Of a DNA stretch of 44,753 nt, positions 1 to 7,898 are shown in pieces. The stretch lies in contig CANGPN010000020.1 of the NCBI GenBank assembly GCA_947456305.1, forward strand, positions 1 through 44,753, written 5' to 3'. Made by a program: the position numbers and the translations under genes. Under the pieces are notes generated by a model. It had not been told where the DNA came from. It ran no database searches and was given only the letters and a program-made list of their open reading frames with translations. Each line of letters opens with the position of its first letter. Position 1 is the first letter of the stretch. This stretch comes from Comamonadaceae bacterium. Its GTDB lineage: Bacteria; Pseudomonadota; Gammaproteobacteria; Burkholderiales; Burkholderiaceae_C.

Positions 1-76
1 CGAGCACCTTATCGGTGGCGTCAATCACAAACCACTCATGCGTCACGTCAGCGGGTTTTGCGCTGAAAGTGGACAT
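1..76 (-). CDS. rplM: 50S ribosomal protein L13, N-terminal fragment
   Basis: Only the first 25 codons are present; the gene runs off the left edge. The visible protein starts [20 protein letters not shown] and continues with TDKVL, which matches the conserved start of bacterial L13 (KTFSAKP..., then W-x-V-x-D-A-T-D-K-x-L-G). L13 is an early-assembling large-subunit protein that binds 23S rRNA. The gene is normally followed by rpsI, which would lie outside the window. The ATG at 76-74 is preceded on the minus strand by a purine-rich AGGAAA, a plausible ribosome binding site. The fragment is short, but the motif is distinctive. Confidence 0.9.
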   Translation of the reverse strand, partial: MSTFSAKPADVTHEWFVIDATDKVL

Positions 77-119
77 GTGTTTCCTAGAGTGGGTTGTGGG
101 GTCCTTTTCCACGGTCGGT

Positions 120-185
120 GTTCTTCTGCTGAGAACCTCTTAGGTGGGGTGATAACTTCGCCGCGGGACCTTGTTCGCTGCGAAG
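120..185 (-). promoter_or_regulatory. Possible structured leader of rplM
   Basis: The 174 bases between rplM and rlmJ hold two short inverted repeats: GTTCT/AGAAC (120-124 with 132-136, 7-base loop) and CTTCGC/GCGAAG (156-161 with 180-185). On the minus strand they would lie in the 5' untranslated region of rplM, where ribosomal-protein operons often carry autoregulatory RNA structures. The helices are short and could be chance. I do not recognise a named leader family. Confidence 0.25.
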
Positions 186-250
186 CCTTCCATTCTAATT
201 CAATTTAAACCCTTTGACGCAATGCCCGCCAGGCGGGTTACCATGGCGGA

Positions 251-1147
251 ATGTTCAGTTACCGTCACGCCTTTCACGCCGGCAACCATGCCGATGTACT
301 CAAACATACGGTGTTGGTCGCCGTGATGAAACATTTAGCACTCAAAGATGTGGGTTTCACCACTATAGATACCCATGCCGGTGCCGGGATGTACCGCTTG
401 GACAGTGCGGATTCGCGGCAAAGCGGCGAGGCGCAAGAGGGTTTGCTGGCCTTGATGAGGAACAAATCCAAGTTATCGGGGCCTATGGCCGAAGCTTTGG
501 TGGATTACCGCAAGGTCTTAGACCATTTCAACCAGCAAGGCGGGCTGCTCAACTACCCGGGATCGCCCATGGTGGCACACCATTTGTTGCGGGAACAAGA
601 CAAACTCAAACTGTTCGAGATGCACCCTACAGACATAAGGACACTGCAAAGCAATGTAGAAGCGCTCAAAGCCGGGCGCCAGGTGATGGTGATGCATGAA
701 GATGGATTCAACGGATTACCCAAGTACTTGCCTCCGTCCACCCGACGCGGGCTGGTGTTTATAGACCCCAGCTACGAAATCAAACTTGACTATGAGCGCG
801 TGGTAGTGGCGGTTTCTATAGGCATGAAGCGTTTTGCCACCGGCACTTATGTAATTTGGTATCCCATTATTCCCAGACCTCAGGCACACAGCCTGCCACG
901 CCATTTGACCAACCTCGCCAGACAGGCTGACAAGCCTTGGTTACACGCTACCTTGCGCATCAAAACCGGCGCGCGCACCGATGTGGTGGCCGGGGAAAAA
1001 GGCAAGCCTGTCGGCCTGGTGGACAGCGGCGTGGTCATCATCAACCCGCCTTTTACACTGCATGAACAACTGCAAGAAGCCTTGCCGCAAATGGTGCAAC
1101 TCATGGGCCAGGATCATCTGGCCGGTTTCAGTCTGACGCGCGGTTAA
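251..1147 (+). CDS. rlmJ: 23S rRNA (adenine-N6)-methyltransferase RlmJ
   Basis: This 298-residue protein should methylate adenine 2030 (E. coli numbering) of 23S rRNA using S-adenosylmethionine, as RlmJ/YhiR does. The start MFSYRHAFHAGNHADVLKH is the hallmark of the family. It is followed by a Rossmann-type SAM region (TIDTHAGAGMYRL, about residues 37-49) and the catalytic D-P-x-Y variant DPSYE near residue 173. Length is slightly above the usual 280. It is convergent with metF, and the two TAA stops overlap within TTAA at 1144-1147. The divergent neighbour rplM does not imply a shared role beyond the ribosome. The family assignment is firm. Confidence 0.93.
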   Translation: MFSYRHAFHAGNHADVLKHTVLVAVMKHLALKDVGFTTIDTHAGAGMYRLDSADSRQSGEAQEGLLALMRNKSKLSGPMAEALVDYRKVLDHFNQQGGLLNYPGSPMVAHHLLREQDKLKLFEMHPTDIRTLQSNVEALKAGRQVMVMHEDGFNGLPKYLPPSTRRGLVFIDPSYEIKLDYERVVVAVSIGMKRFATGTYVIWYPIIPRPQAHSLPRHLTNLARQADKPWLHATLRIKTGARTDVVAGEKGKPVGLVDSGVVIINPPFTLHEQLQEALPQMVQLMGQDHLAGFSLTRG

Positions 1148-1986
1148 GCCAGACTGAGGTTGCGGCAAATCGCAGTCACTGCCGTCGACTGGTTCATGGT
1201 GTAGAAATGCAAACCGGGTGCGCCACCGTTGCGCAACTGCTCGCACAAATCACTGACCACCTCCAAACCAAAGGCTTTGATAGACGCGGTGTCGTCACCA
1301 AACGCTTGCAAACGCAAACGTATCCAACGCGGTATTTCCGCGCAGCAGGCATCAGAAAAACGCATCAGCTGGGATGAACTGATGATGGGCATGATGCCCG
1401 GCACCACAGGAATATCCGCTCCCAATTTGTAAGCCTCATCGACAAAGCGAAAGTAAGCATCGCTGTTGAAAAAATATTGTGTGATGGCTGAATTTGCGCC
1501 TGCTTTGACTTTGGTCACATAAGCCTGCACGTCGGCTTGCGGCGATTTGGCCTGCGGGTGCACTTCGGGGTAACAACCGACTTCAATATGGAAATACTCA
1601 CCCGACTCTTGGCGTATGCATTCCACCAATTCACTGGCGTAACGGAATTCACCAAAGGTGCCGTGGCCGCTGGGCAAATCACCACGCAATGCCACCATGC
1701 GGCTAATGCCTGCTGCTTTGAATGCCGCCAATTGTTCACGCACTGTGTCGCGCGTGGTGCCTATGCAAGAGAAATGCGGAGCCGCATCAAAGCCGTCTTG
1801 CAAAATGCTTTGCACCTGTTGCAAAGTGCCGTCCTGGGTGGAGCCGCCCGCGCCATAGGTGACGCTGAAGAACTGTGGGTTGAGGGCATACAGTTCTTGG
1901 CGCACAGCCAATAACTTGGTCGCACCTTCTGCTGTTTTAGGAGGGAAAAACTCGAAACTGATGGGAGTCGTTTGTGAAGAACTCAT
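1144..1986 (-). CDS. metF: 5,10-methylenetetrahydrofolate reductase
   Basis: This FAD enzyme reduces 5,10-methylene-THF to 5-methyl-THF, the methyl donor for methionine synthesis. The 280 residues show the expected TIM-barrel motifs in order: SFEFFPPK (about 10-17), VTYGAGGST (43-51), FSCIGTTRD (73-81), ALRGD (about 98-102), GCYPEVHP (about 136-143) and ITQYFFN. Its ATG overlaps the tlyA stop as ATGA, so the two are probably translationally coupled. It is the third gene of the ahcY-tlyA-metF unit downstream of the SAH riboswitch, which fits a methyl-cycle operon. No anomaly seen. Confidence 0.95.
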   Translation of the reverse strand: MSSSQTTPISFEFFPPKTAEGATKLLAVRQELYALNPQFFSVTYGAGGSTQDGTLQQVQSILQDGFDAAPHFSCIGTTRDTVREQLAAFKAAGISRMVALRGDLPSGHGTFGEFRYASELVECIRQESGEYFHIEVGCYPEVHPQAKSPQADVQAYVTKVKAGANSAITQYFFNSDAYFRFVDEAYKLGADIPVVPGIMPIISSSQLMRFSDACCAEIPRWIRLRLQAFGDDTASIKAFGLEVVSDLCEQLRNGGAPGLHFYTMNQSTAVTAICRNLSLA

Positions 1987-2750
1987 GCCGATTTCCTGCG
2001 TACATGTATAAAAAATTCCCGGTTACCGTCGCCGCCTGTCACCGGGCTGTCTGACCAATTCAAAACCTCAAATCCTGCTTGTTCACACGCCAAGGTCAAG
2101 CGCTGTTGAACCTGCGTATATGAAGCAGGGTCTTTGACCAATCCGCCTTTGCCAATGTCCGCTGGTTGCAATTCAAACTGCGGCTTGACCAGCAACAACG
2201 CCTGCGTTTGCGAATGCATCAGTGCGGGCAACACAGGCAACACCAAGGTGAGCGAGATAAAACTGAGGTCAGCCACCAGCAGATCAAAAGCGCCTTGAGG
2301 TGTGTGCGCTTGCAGTGGCGAATCAACCGCGTCCAAATGGCGCGCATTGAATTTTTCGATGCAAACCACTCGCGGATCGTCGCGCAGCGAAGAATGCAAT
2401 TGCGCATGACCGACATCCACACCCACCACCTTGGCGGCACCATGTTGCAACAAACAATCGGTGAAGCCGCCGGTGGATTGGCCGATGTCCAAACAACATA
2501 AACCCTGCACAACAACACCGGTTGATTGCAAAGCGCCAGCCAGTTTCAAACCGCCGCGAGACACAAACCGCGATTCAGCTTCATCCAGCAATTGCAATTC
2601 GCAATCCTCTGGCAGTGATAAACCGTTTTTGTCAACGCGCTGCCAAGTGTGCAAAGGGTGTCGCCATTGCACACCGGCGGCGATCAAACGCTGGGCTTGC
2701 GAGCGCGATGCAGCCAGACCGCGCTCGACCAGCAACTGGTCGGCGCGCAT
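1983..2750 (-). CDS. tlyA: TlyA-family RNA methyltransferase (S4 plus FtsJ-like)
   Basis: The 255-residue protein has an N-terminal S4 RNA-binding domain (RADQLLVERGLAASRSQAQRLI region, residues 2-60). An FtsJ-like SAM methyltransferase domain follows, with LDIGQSTGGFTDCLL (about 88-102), LLVADLSFISL and LLVKPQFEL. Characterised TlyA proteins make 2'-O-methylcytidines in rRNA; older annotations call the family hemolysin A. It starts 4 bases after the ahcY stop and overlaps metF by 4 bases. It would use SAM and release SAH, the substrate of the AhcY encoded just upstream, so its place in an SAH-controlled operon makes sense. The exact RNA target in this organism is unknown. Confidence 0.88.
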   Translation of the reverse strand: MRADQLLVERGLAASRSQAQRLIAAGVQWRHPLHTWQRVDKNGLSLPEDCELQLLDEAESRFVSRGGLKLAGALQSTGVVVQGLCCLDIGQSTGGFTDCLLQHGAAKVVGVDVGHAQLHSSLRDDPRVVCIEKFNARHLDAVDSPLQAHTPQGAFDLLVADLSFISLTLVLPVLPALMHSQTQALLLVKPQFELQPADIGKGGLVKDPASYTQVQQRLTLACEQAGFEVLNWSDSPVTGGDGNREFFIHVRRKSA

Positions 2751-2754
2751 CTGA

Positions 2755-4188
2755 TCAATAGCGGTAAGTGTCGGCTTTGTATGGGCCGTTTTTGCTCACG
2801 CCGATGTAAGAAGCTTGTTCGTCAGTGAGTTCAGTCAGCATGGCGCCGACTTTCTTCAAATGCAAACGTGCAACTTTCTCGTCCAAGTGTTTTGGCAACA
2901 CATAGACCTTGCCGTTTTCGTAATGGTCCTGGCGGGTGAACAACTCGATTTGCGCAATGGTTTGGTTGGCAAAGCTGGAGGACATGACGAAGCTGGGGTG
3001 GCCGGTGGCACAACCCAAATTGACCAAGCGACCTTTGGCCAGCAAAGTGATTTTTTTGCCGTCAGGGAAGATGATGTGATCGACTTGCGGCTTGATCTCG
3101 TCCCATTGCAATTTTTCAAGCGATGCCACATCGATTTCATTGTCGAAATGACCGATGTTGCAGACAATGGCTTCGTCTTTCATGGCGGCCATGTGCTCGT
3201 AACGGATGACGTTTTTGTTGCCGGTGGCAGACACAAAAATGTCGGCTTTGTCGGCCGCGTATTCCATGGTCACGACTTTGTAGCCTTCCATGGCAGCTTG
3301 CAATGCGTTGATCGGGTCGATTTCTGTCACCCACACTTGTGCGCTCAATGCGCGCAAGGCCTGGGCTGAACCTTTGCCCACGTCGCCGTAACCGGCCACC
3401 AAAGCCACTTTACCGGCGATCATCACGTCGGTAGCGCGCTTGATGGAGTCCACCAAAGATTCGCGGCAACCGTACAGGTTGTCGAATTTGCTCTTGGTCA
3501 CCGAGTCGTTCACGTTGATAGCGCGGAACATCAATGTGCCTTTGGCGGCCATTTCGTTCAAGCGCAATACGCCGGTGGTGGTTTCTTCGGTCACGCCGAT
3601 GATGTGTGCAGATTTGCGGCTGTACCAGCTGTTGTCAATAGCCAGCTTGGCTTTGATGGCGTTGAACAAACAGACTTCTTCTTCGCTGCCGGGGTTGTTC
3701 AGCAATGAAGCGTCTTTTTCAGCGCGTTTGCCCAAGTGCATGAGCAAGGTGGCATCACCGCCGTCGTCCAAAATCATGTTCGGACCTTCGCCGTCTGCGC
3801 CTTTGGCGGCAAATTCAAAAATGCGGTGGGTGTAGTCCCAGTAGTCGTCCAATGTCTCGCCTTTGTAAGCAAACACCGGCGTGCCGTTGGCGACCAGTGC
3901 AGCAGCAGCGTGGTCTTGGGTGGAGAAAATATTGCAAGAAGCCCAACGCACTTGTGCGCCCAAGGCTTGCAGAGTTTCGACCAGCACCGCGGTTTGAATC
4001 GTCATGTGCAGTGAACCGGTGATGCGTGCGCCTTTGAGCGGCTGAGCTTTGGCGAATTCTTGGCGAATCGCCATCAGGCCGGGCATTTCGGTTTCGGCGA
4101 TTTTGATTTCTTTGCGGCCCCAATCGGCCAGGCTCATGTCGGCGACATGGAAATCGGTGGTTTGTGTAGGTTTGAGAGATGCGTTCAT
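2755..4188 (-). CDS. ahcY: Adenosylhomocysteinase (SAH hydrolase)
   Basis: The enzyme hydrolyses S-adenosylhomocysteine to adenosine and homocysteine, removing the product inhibitor of SAM methyltransferases. The 477 residues show [21 protein letters not shown], the NAD-binding [14 protein letters not shown] and the conserved end [11 protein letters not shown] chose the ATG at 4188 (MNASLKPTQ) because it has a GGAG ribosome binding site at 4199-4196. An in-frame start 30 bases upstream would bury that site in coding sequence. It is first gene of ahcY-tlyA-metF, behind an SAH riboswitch, so expression should rise when SAH accumulates. Confidence 0.97.
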   Translation of the reverse strand: MNASLKPTQTTDFHVADMSLADWGRKEIKIAETEMPGLMAIRQEFAKAQPLKGARITGSLHMTIQTAVLVETLQALGAQVRWASCNIFSTQDHAAAALVANGTPVFAYKGETLDDYWDYTHRIFEFAAKGADGEGPNMILDDGGDATLLMHLGKRAEKDASLLNNPGSEEEVCLFNAIKAKLAIDNSWYSRKSAHIIGVTEETTTGVLRLNEMAAKGTLMFRAINVNDSVTKSKFDNLYGCRESLVDSIKRATDVMIAGKVALVAGYGDVGKGSAQALRALSAQVWVTEIDPINALQAAMEGYKVVTMEYAADKADIFVSATGNKNVIRYEHMAAMKDEAIVCNIGHFDNEIDVASLEKLQWDEIKPQVDHIIFPDGKKITLLAKGRLVNLGCATGHPSFVMSSSFANQTIAQIELFTRQDHYENGKVYVLPKHLDEKVARLHLKKVGAMLTELTDEQASYIGVSKNGPYKADTYRY

Positions 4189-4191
4189 GAA

Positions 4192-4274
4192 GAGGCTCCA
4201 AAAAAAGTTCAGGGCCACTGACGTGAAAAATGAAGCACAAGGGAAACCGAGGTGCTCACCTCACGTAGTCAGTG
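4192..4274 (-). promoter_or_regulatory. Expression platform of the ahcY SAH riboswitch
   Basis: Between the riboswitch and ahcY the minus-strand RNA can form competing helices. GCTCACC, the 3' arm of the riboswitch closing stem (4281-4275), is complementary to GGTGAGC (4260-4254). CACTGAC-TA-CGTGA (4274-4261) can instead pair with TCACGTCAGTG just downstream. The ribosome binding site region GAGCCTC (4198-4192) is a perfect 7-base complement of GAGGCTC in the riboswitch core (4306-4300). This fits translational control in which ligand binding frees the ribosome binding site. A T7 run follows the lower helix by several bases, so termination is less likely. The pairings are seen; the mechanism is inferred. 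Confidence 0.6.
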
Positions 4275-4336
4275 GGTGAGCGCAGTTGGAAAGGGTTCCG
4301 AGCCTCGCATCTTCCAGATGCTGCAGCGCTCCTCGG
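4275..4336 (-). promoter_or_regulatory. S-adenosylhomocysteine (SAH) riboswitch
   Basis: Read on the minus strand, this element has the conserved SAH-riboswitch layout. It opens with CGAGGAGCGCTGCAGC (4335-4320). A small hairpin GCATC-TGGAA-GATGC follows, then the conserved GAGGCTCGG, and the closing arm GCGCTCACC (4283-4275) pairs back to the GAGCGC strand. Known members lie upstream of ahcY in beta- and gammaproteobacteria and turn expression on when SAH binds. Its place about 90 bases upstream of ahcY is as expected. It also lies in the divergent region shared with the histidine kinase gene. Confidence 0.93.
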
Positions 4337-4414
4337 TGCCGCATTCTATTTCAATTCTCCGACCATGGCGGCTACACTCGAAGCAATTACCCCGCCGCAT
4401 GCTTATGCACTCCA

Positions 4415-6208
4415 ATGATTGACCGGAATTACCTTTTTTACCTGTGGGTGCTGAGAAAACTGCCTAACAAACTACGCAGTTCGCCTAACTTTTATTTCTT
4501 GTTGAATTCGGTGTTTGCTGTGGCGTTTTTATTGCCTATCGCCGGATTGATGGTTGTTCTCTCCAATCCGATTGCTGCTTGGACTTGCTTATGGGCCGGG
4601 CTGGTGCTGAGCTTGAATTTATTGTGCTGGCGCATGGGTTTGAAAATGCTGTGGGCGCATGCGGTTTACCAGTTGACATTGATTGCACTGATTTTGTTTA
4701 ACGCGGCTTGCGGGGAAGGCTTGACATCGATTTATGTGATGTTCATGGGATTGGTCCCCATGTTGGCCGTCTTTTGCATGTCCCGCTGGTGGGCTTTTTT
4801 CTGGGTGGGCTTCAGCTTTTTCTGCTTAATGGCCATGTTTTTCGCTCAGGTCTACGGCTATTTGCCCATGCGGGCCGACCAGGATTGGCGTTACCTGGCC
4901 CAAAGCCTGATGTGCATCATGGTGCTTGAAATCACGCAGGTAATTTTGGTCTTTGTCTATGACTCCGCCAATGCACAAAATTTGCTCGCGCTTAACCGGA
5001 TAAACATTCGGCTGGCCAAAACCAGCGATGCATTGAAGATTGCCGACTCGCACAAAGACAAATTTCTGGCCATGGTCAGCCATGACATGCGCACACCGTT
5101 GAACGCTGTCATTGGCTATTTGGGTTTGTTGCACGACAACAAGCAAATTGCCCCGGAGAACATGAGCTATATAGAAAGCGCACAACATGCAGCGGCGCAT
5201 TTACTCACGGTAATTAATGACCTGCTGGACTTTTCACAGATCAGACTGGGTCAGCTGACTTTGAATCCGCAGGTGGTCAATTTGCGCCACGTCATACACC
5301 AGACATTTCATACCTTGGCGCACCAGGCCCGTGAAATGCAGCTCGATTACCGGCTCACCCTGAGTGACGAGGTCAACACCTGGGTCAGCATCGATCAAAA
5401 CCGCTTGTCGCAAATGCTGATCAACCTGCTGGGCAATGCCATCAAATTCACACCGGCCGGTTTTGTGCAAATGCAGGTCAGCTTGTCTGCCTCGCCAGAT
5501 CACACCTGGTTGATTGTTGAGGTGCAAGACTCGGGCATAGGCATGACCGAGGAACAACAACAACGCATTTACCAACCTTTTATCCAAGTGCATGATGCCC
5601 AAGCCGCGCTGCGGTTGAGCGAACCTATGCGCGGCAATGGCTTGGGCTTGGCCATCACACAAAGTCTGGTGAAAAGCCACCAAGGCGAATTGCATCTGCA
5701 AAGTCAATCGGGTGAAGGCTCAACCTTCACGCTGCGTTTACCGCTGACACTGGCAACTGCACCGGCCAACACTCGACCAAGCTTCAATGTCACCGCCAGC
5801 CAAGACCTGAGCCCCATTCGGTTGCTGGTGGTGGACGACAACGATGTCAACCGCCTGGTCGTGACGGCCACTTTGATGCGCAGTTTTCCCAAAGCCACGA
5901 TTGAACAGGCGGAAAACGGTCAACAGGCGCTGGAGAAAATGCGCAGCCATGTGTATGACCTGGTGTTGATTGATCTGGTCATGCCCGATATAGACGGCGC
6001 CAGTGTGGTGCAAACCATCAGGCAACAAGCTGTTAAACCTTTTTGCGATGTGCCCGCTGTGGCACTCACTGCGAATGTGGCGCAAGAGGCACTTGAACGC
6101 TGCCAGCAGGCAGGTATAAACAAAGTTTTGGCCAAGCCGTTTGACCGAAATACCTTGATACGCACTGTTCGCTTTTACACAGTCGACAACCAACAAGGCG
6201 AACTCTGA
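4415..6208 (+). CDS. Membrane-bound hybrid histidine kinase
   Basis: The 597-residue protein begins with about six hydrophobic segments (roughly residues 20-190), a membrane sensor without a recognisable ligand domain. A short linker leads to the phosphoacceptor helix with MVSHDMRTPLNAV (His about 223). The ATPase domain has NLLGNAIKFTPAG, DSGIGMTE and GNGLGLAIT boxes. The C-terminal receiver domain has VVDDNDVNRLVV, the acceptor Asp in LVLIDLVMPD (about 520) and KPF. I use the ATG at 4415; an earlier in-frame ATG at 4286 would lie inside the riboswitch of the opposite strand. No output regulator is adjacent, so phosphotransfer must go elsewhere. The signal sensed is unknown. Confidence 0.9.
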   Translation: MIDRNYLFYLWVLRKLPNKLRSSPNFYFLLNSVFAVAFLLPIAGLMVVLSNPIAAWTCLWAGLVLSLNLLCWRMGLKMLWAHAVYQLTLIALILFNAACGEGLTSIYVMFMGLVPMLAVFCMSRWWAFFWVGFSFFCLMAMFFAQVYGYLPMRADQDWRYLAQSLMCIMVLEITQVILVFVYDSANAQNLLALNRINIRLAKTSDALKIADSHKDKFLAMVSHDMRTPLNAVIGYLGLLHDNKQIAPENMSYIESAQHAAAHLLTVINDLLDFSQIRLGQLTLNPQVVNLRHVIHQTFHTLAHQAREMQLDYRLTLSDEVNTWVSIDQNRLSQMLINLLGNAIKFTPAGFVQMQVSLSASPDHTWLIVEVQDSGIGMTEEQQQRIYQPFIQVHDAQAALRLSEPMRGNGLGLAITQSLVKSHQGELHLQSQSGEGSTFTLRLPLTLATAPANTRPSFNVTASQDLSPIRLLVVDDNDVNRLVVTATLMRSFPKATIEQAENGQQALEKMRSHVYDLVLIDLVMPDIDGASVVQTIRQQAVKPFCDVPAVALTANVAQEALERCQQAGINKVLAKPFDRNTLIRTVRFYTVDNQQGEL

Positions 6209-6257
6209 TTGCATGCAGGCGTGCGGCTATGATCAGTACTTATCCCCTTTAAACACC

Positions 6258-7889
6258 ATGACCACTGCCTTAGAGGAAGTGCGCCGACGTCGCACTTTTG
6301 CCATCATTTCCCACCCGGACGCGGGTAAAACCACACTGACTGAAAAATTGCTGTTGTTCTCCGGCGCGATCCAAATTGCCGGTTCGGTCAAAGCGCGCAA
6401 AGCTTCGCGTCATGCCACCAGCGATTGGATGGAGATTGAAAAGCAACGCGGCATTTCGGTGGCTTCATCGGTGATGCAAATGCTGTATCGCGAGCATGTC
6501 ATCAATTTGCTGGATACACCGGGACACAAAGATTTCTCGGAAGACACATACCGTGTGCTGACTGCTGTGGACTCGGCGCTGATGGTGATTGATGCGGCCA
6601 ATGGTGTGGAAGCGCAAACCCGCCGCTTGATTGAAGTTTGCCGTCAACGCGACACGCCCATCATCACCTTTGTCAACAAGATGGACCGCGAAGTGCGCGA
6701 TCCATTGGATATTTTGGACGAGGTCGAACGTGAACTCGGCATGCCATGCGTGCCTATGACTTGGCCGGTCGGCCAAGGCAAAAGTTTCGGCGGCATCATC
6801 AATTTACGCACCCAAGCTATGACCGTGTTTGAGTCCGGCAGCGAACGCTTGCCGCAAGACTTTGAAACGGTTGCCCTGACCGAACAAGCCGATTTATCTG
6901 GTCGCTTCGGCTTGGAATGGGCCGCCGCCATGGACAGCATGGAACTGGCCACCGGCGCTTCTCCCGCATTTGACCGCGAAGCCTTTTTACAAGGCAAACA
7001 AACGCCGGTGTTCTTCGGTTCGGGTGTAAACAATTTCGGCGTGATGGAAGTGCTGGACGCGTTGGTCGATCTCGCGCCTTTTCCGCAGTCTCGACAAAGC
7101 TCATTGCTGGTCAACAAACAAATGGTGGAAAAAACGGTTGAACCTGATGACAGCGGGTTTTCCGGCGTGGTGTTCAAAGTGCAAGCCAATATGGATGCCA
7201 ATCACCGTGACCGCATCGCCTTTGTGCGGGTGGCTTCGGGCAAATATTCACCCGGCATGAAACTCAAAGTGCAACGCAGCGCCAAAGAATTGCGCCCCAC
7301 CTCTGTGGTTACTTTTCTCAGCCAGCGGCGCGAAGCCGTTGAAGAAGCGTATGCCGGGGACATCATCGGCTTCACCACACACGGCGGGGTGCAACTGGGC
7401 GACACCATCACCGACGGCAGCAACCTGCAATTCACAGGCTTGCCTTTTTTCGCGCCCGAGTTGTTCATGACGGTGCTGCTGAAAAACCCGCTGCGCACCA
7501 AGCAACTGCAAACCGGTTTAGAGCAACTCGGCGAAGAAGGCGCGATTCAAGTGTTCAAGCCGGAAATAGGCGGGCCCATGTTGCTCGGTGCCATCGGACA
7601 ACTGCAATTTGAAGTGGTGCAACACAGGCTCAAAGCTGAATACGACTGTGATGTTCGACTGGAATCCTGTCAATACACAGGCGCTCGCTGGATCACCGCT
7701 GACACACCTGCGCAATTACGTGAATTCAGCAACGCCTACCCGCAACGCATGGCGCTGGACGCGGCCAATACACTCGCCTATTTATGCACTTCTCCTTATG
7801 ACGTGCGACTGGCGCAAGAGCGTTTTCCACATATCCACTTCCATCCTTTGCGCGAACACGCCGGGCTTGCGCTGGATTCTGCCGGCTGA
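6258..7889 (+). CDS. prfC: Peptide chain release factor 3
   Basis: RF3 is a translational GTPase that removes RF1/RF2 from the ribosome after peptide release. The 543 residues show G1 SHPDAGKTTLTEK, the switch segment EKQRGISVASSVMQ, G3 DTPGHKDFSEDTYR and G4 NKMDRE, then the EF-Tu-like domain 2 and the RF3 C-terminal domain (GQLQFEVVQHRL). I start at MTTALEEVRRRRTF (6258), which matches the family start; an ATG 45 bases upstream gives an unlikely extension. It lies 49 bases after the histidine kinase and 9 bases before the sialidase-like gene, so these plus-strand genes may be co-transcribed. Confidence 0.96.
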   Translation: MTTALEEVRRRRTFAIISHPDAGKTTLTEKLLLFSGAIQIAGSVKARKASRHATSDWMEIEKQRGISVASSVMQMLYREHVINLLDTPGHKDFSEDTYRVLTAVDSALMVIDAANGVEAQTRRLIEVCRQRDTPIITFVNKMDREVRDPLDILDEVERELGMPCVPMTWPVGQGKSFGGIINLRTQAMTVFESGSERLPQDFETVALTEQADLSGRFGLEWAAAMDSMELATGASPAFDREAFLQGKQTPVFFGSGVNNFGVMEVLDALVDLAPFPQSRQSSLLVNKQMVEKTVEPDDSGFSGVVFKVQANMDANHRDRIAFVRVASGKYSPGMKLKVQRSAKELRPTSVVTFLSQRREAVEEAYAGDIIGFTTHGGVQLGDTITDGSNLQFTGLPFFAPELFMTVLLKNPLRTKQLQTGLEQLGEEGAIQVFKPEIGGPMLLGAIGQLQFEVVQHRLKAEYDCDVRLESCQYTGARWITADTPAQLREFSNAYPQRMALDAANTLAYLCTSPYDVRLAQERFPHIHFHPLREHAGLALDSAG

Positions 7890-7898
7890 GAACGGCAC

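Noticed and set aside
2815..3369. Plus-strand open frame of 184 codons opposite ahcY
   Set aside because: It is fully inside ahcY, which is highly conserved on the other strand. No ribosome binding site or family match is visible.
4286..4414. N-terminal extension of the histidine kinase
   Set aside because: The extra 43 residues come from the SAH riboswitch and its flank read on the wrong strand, are Cys/Ser/Arg-rich, and precede a more natural ATG at 4415.
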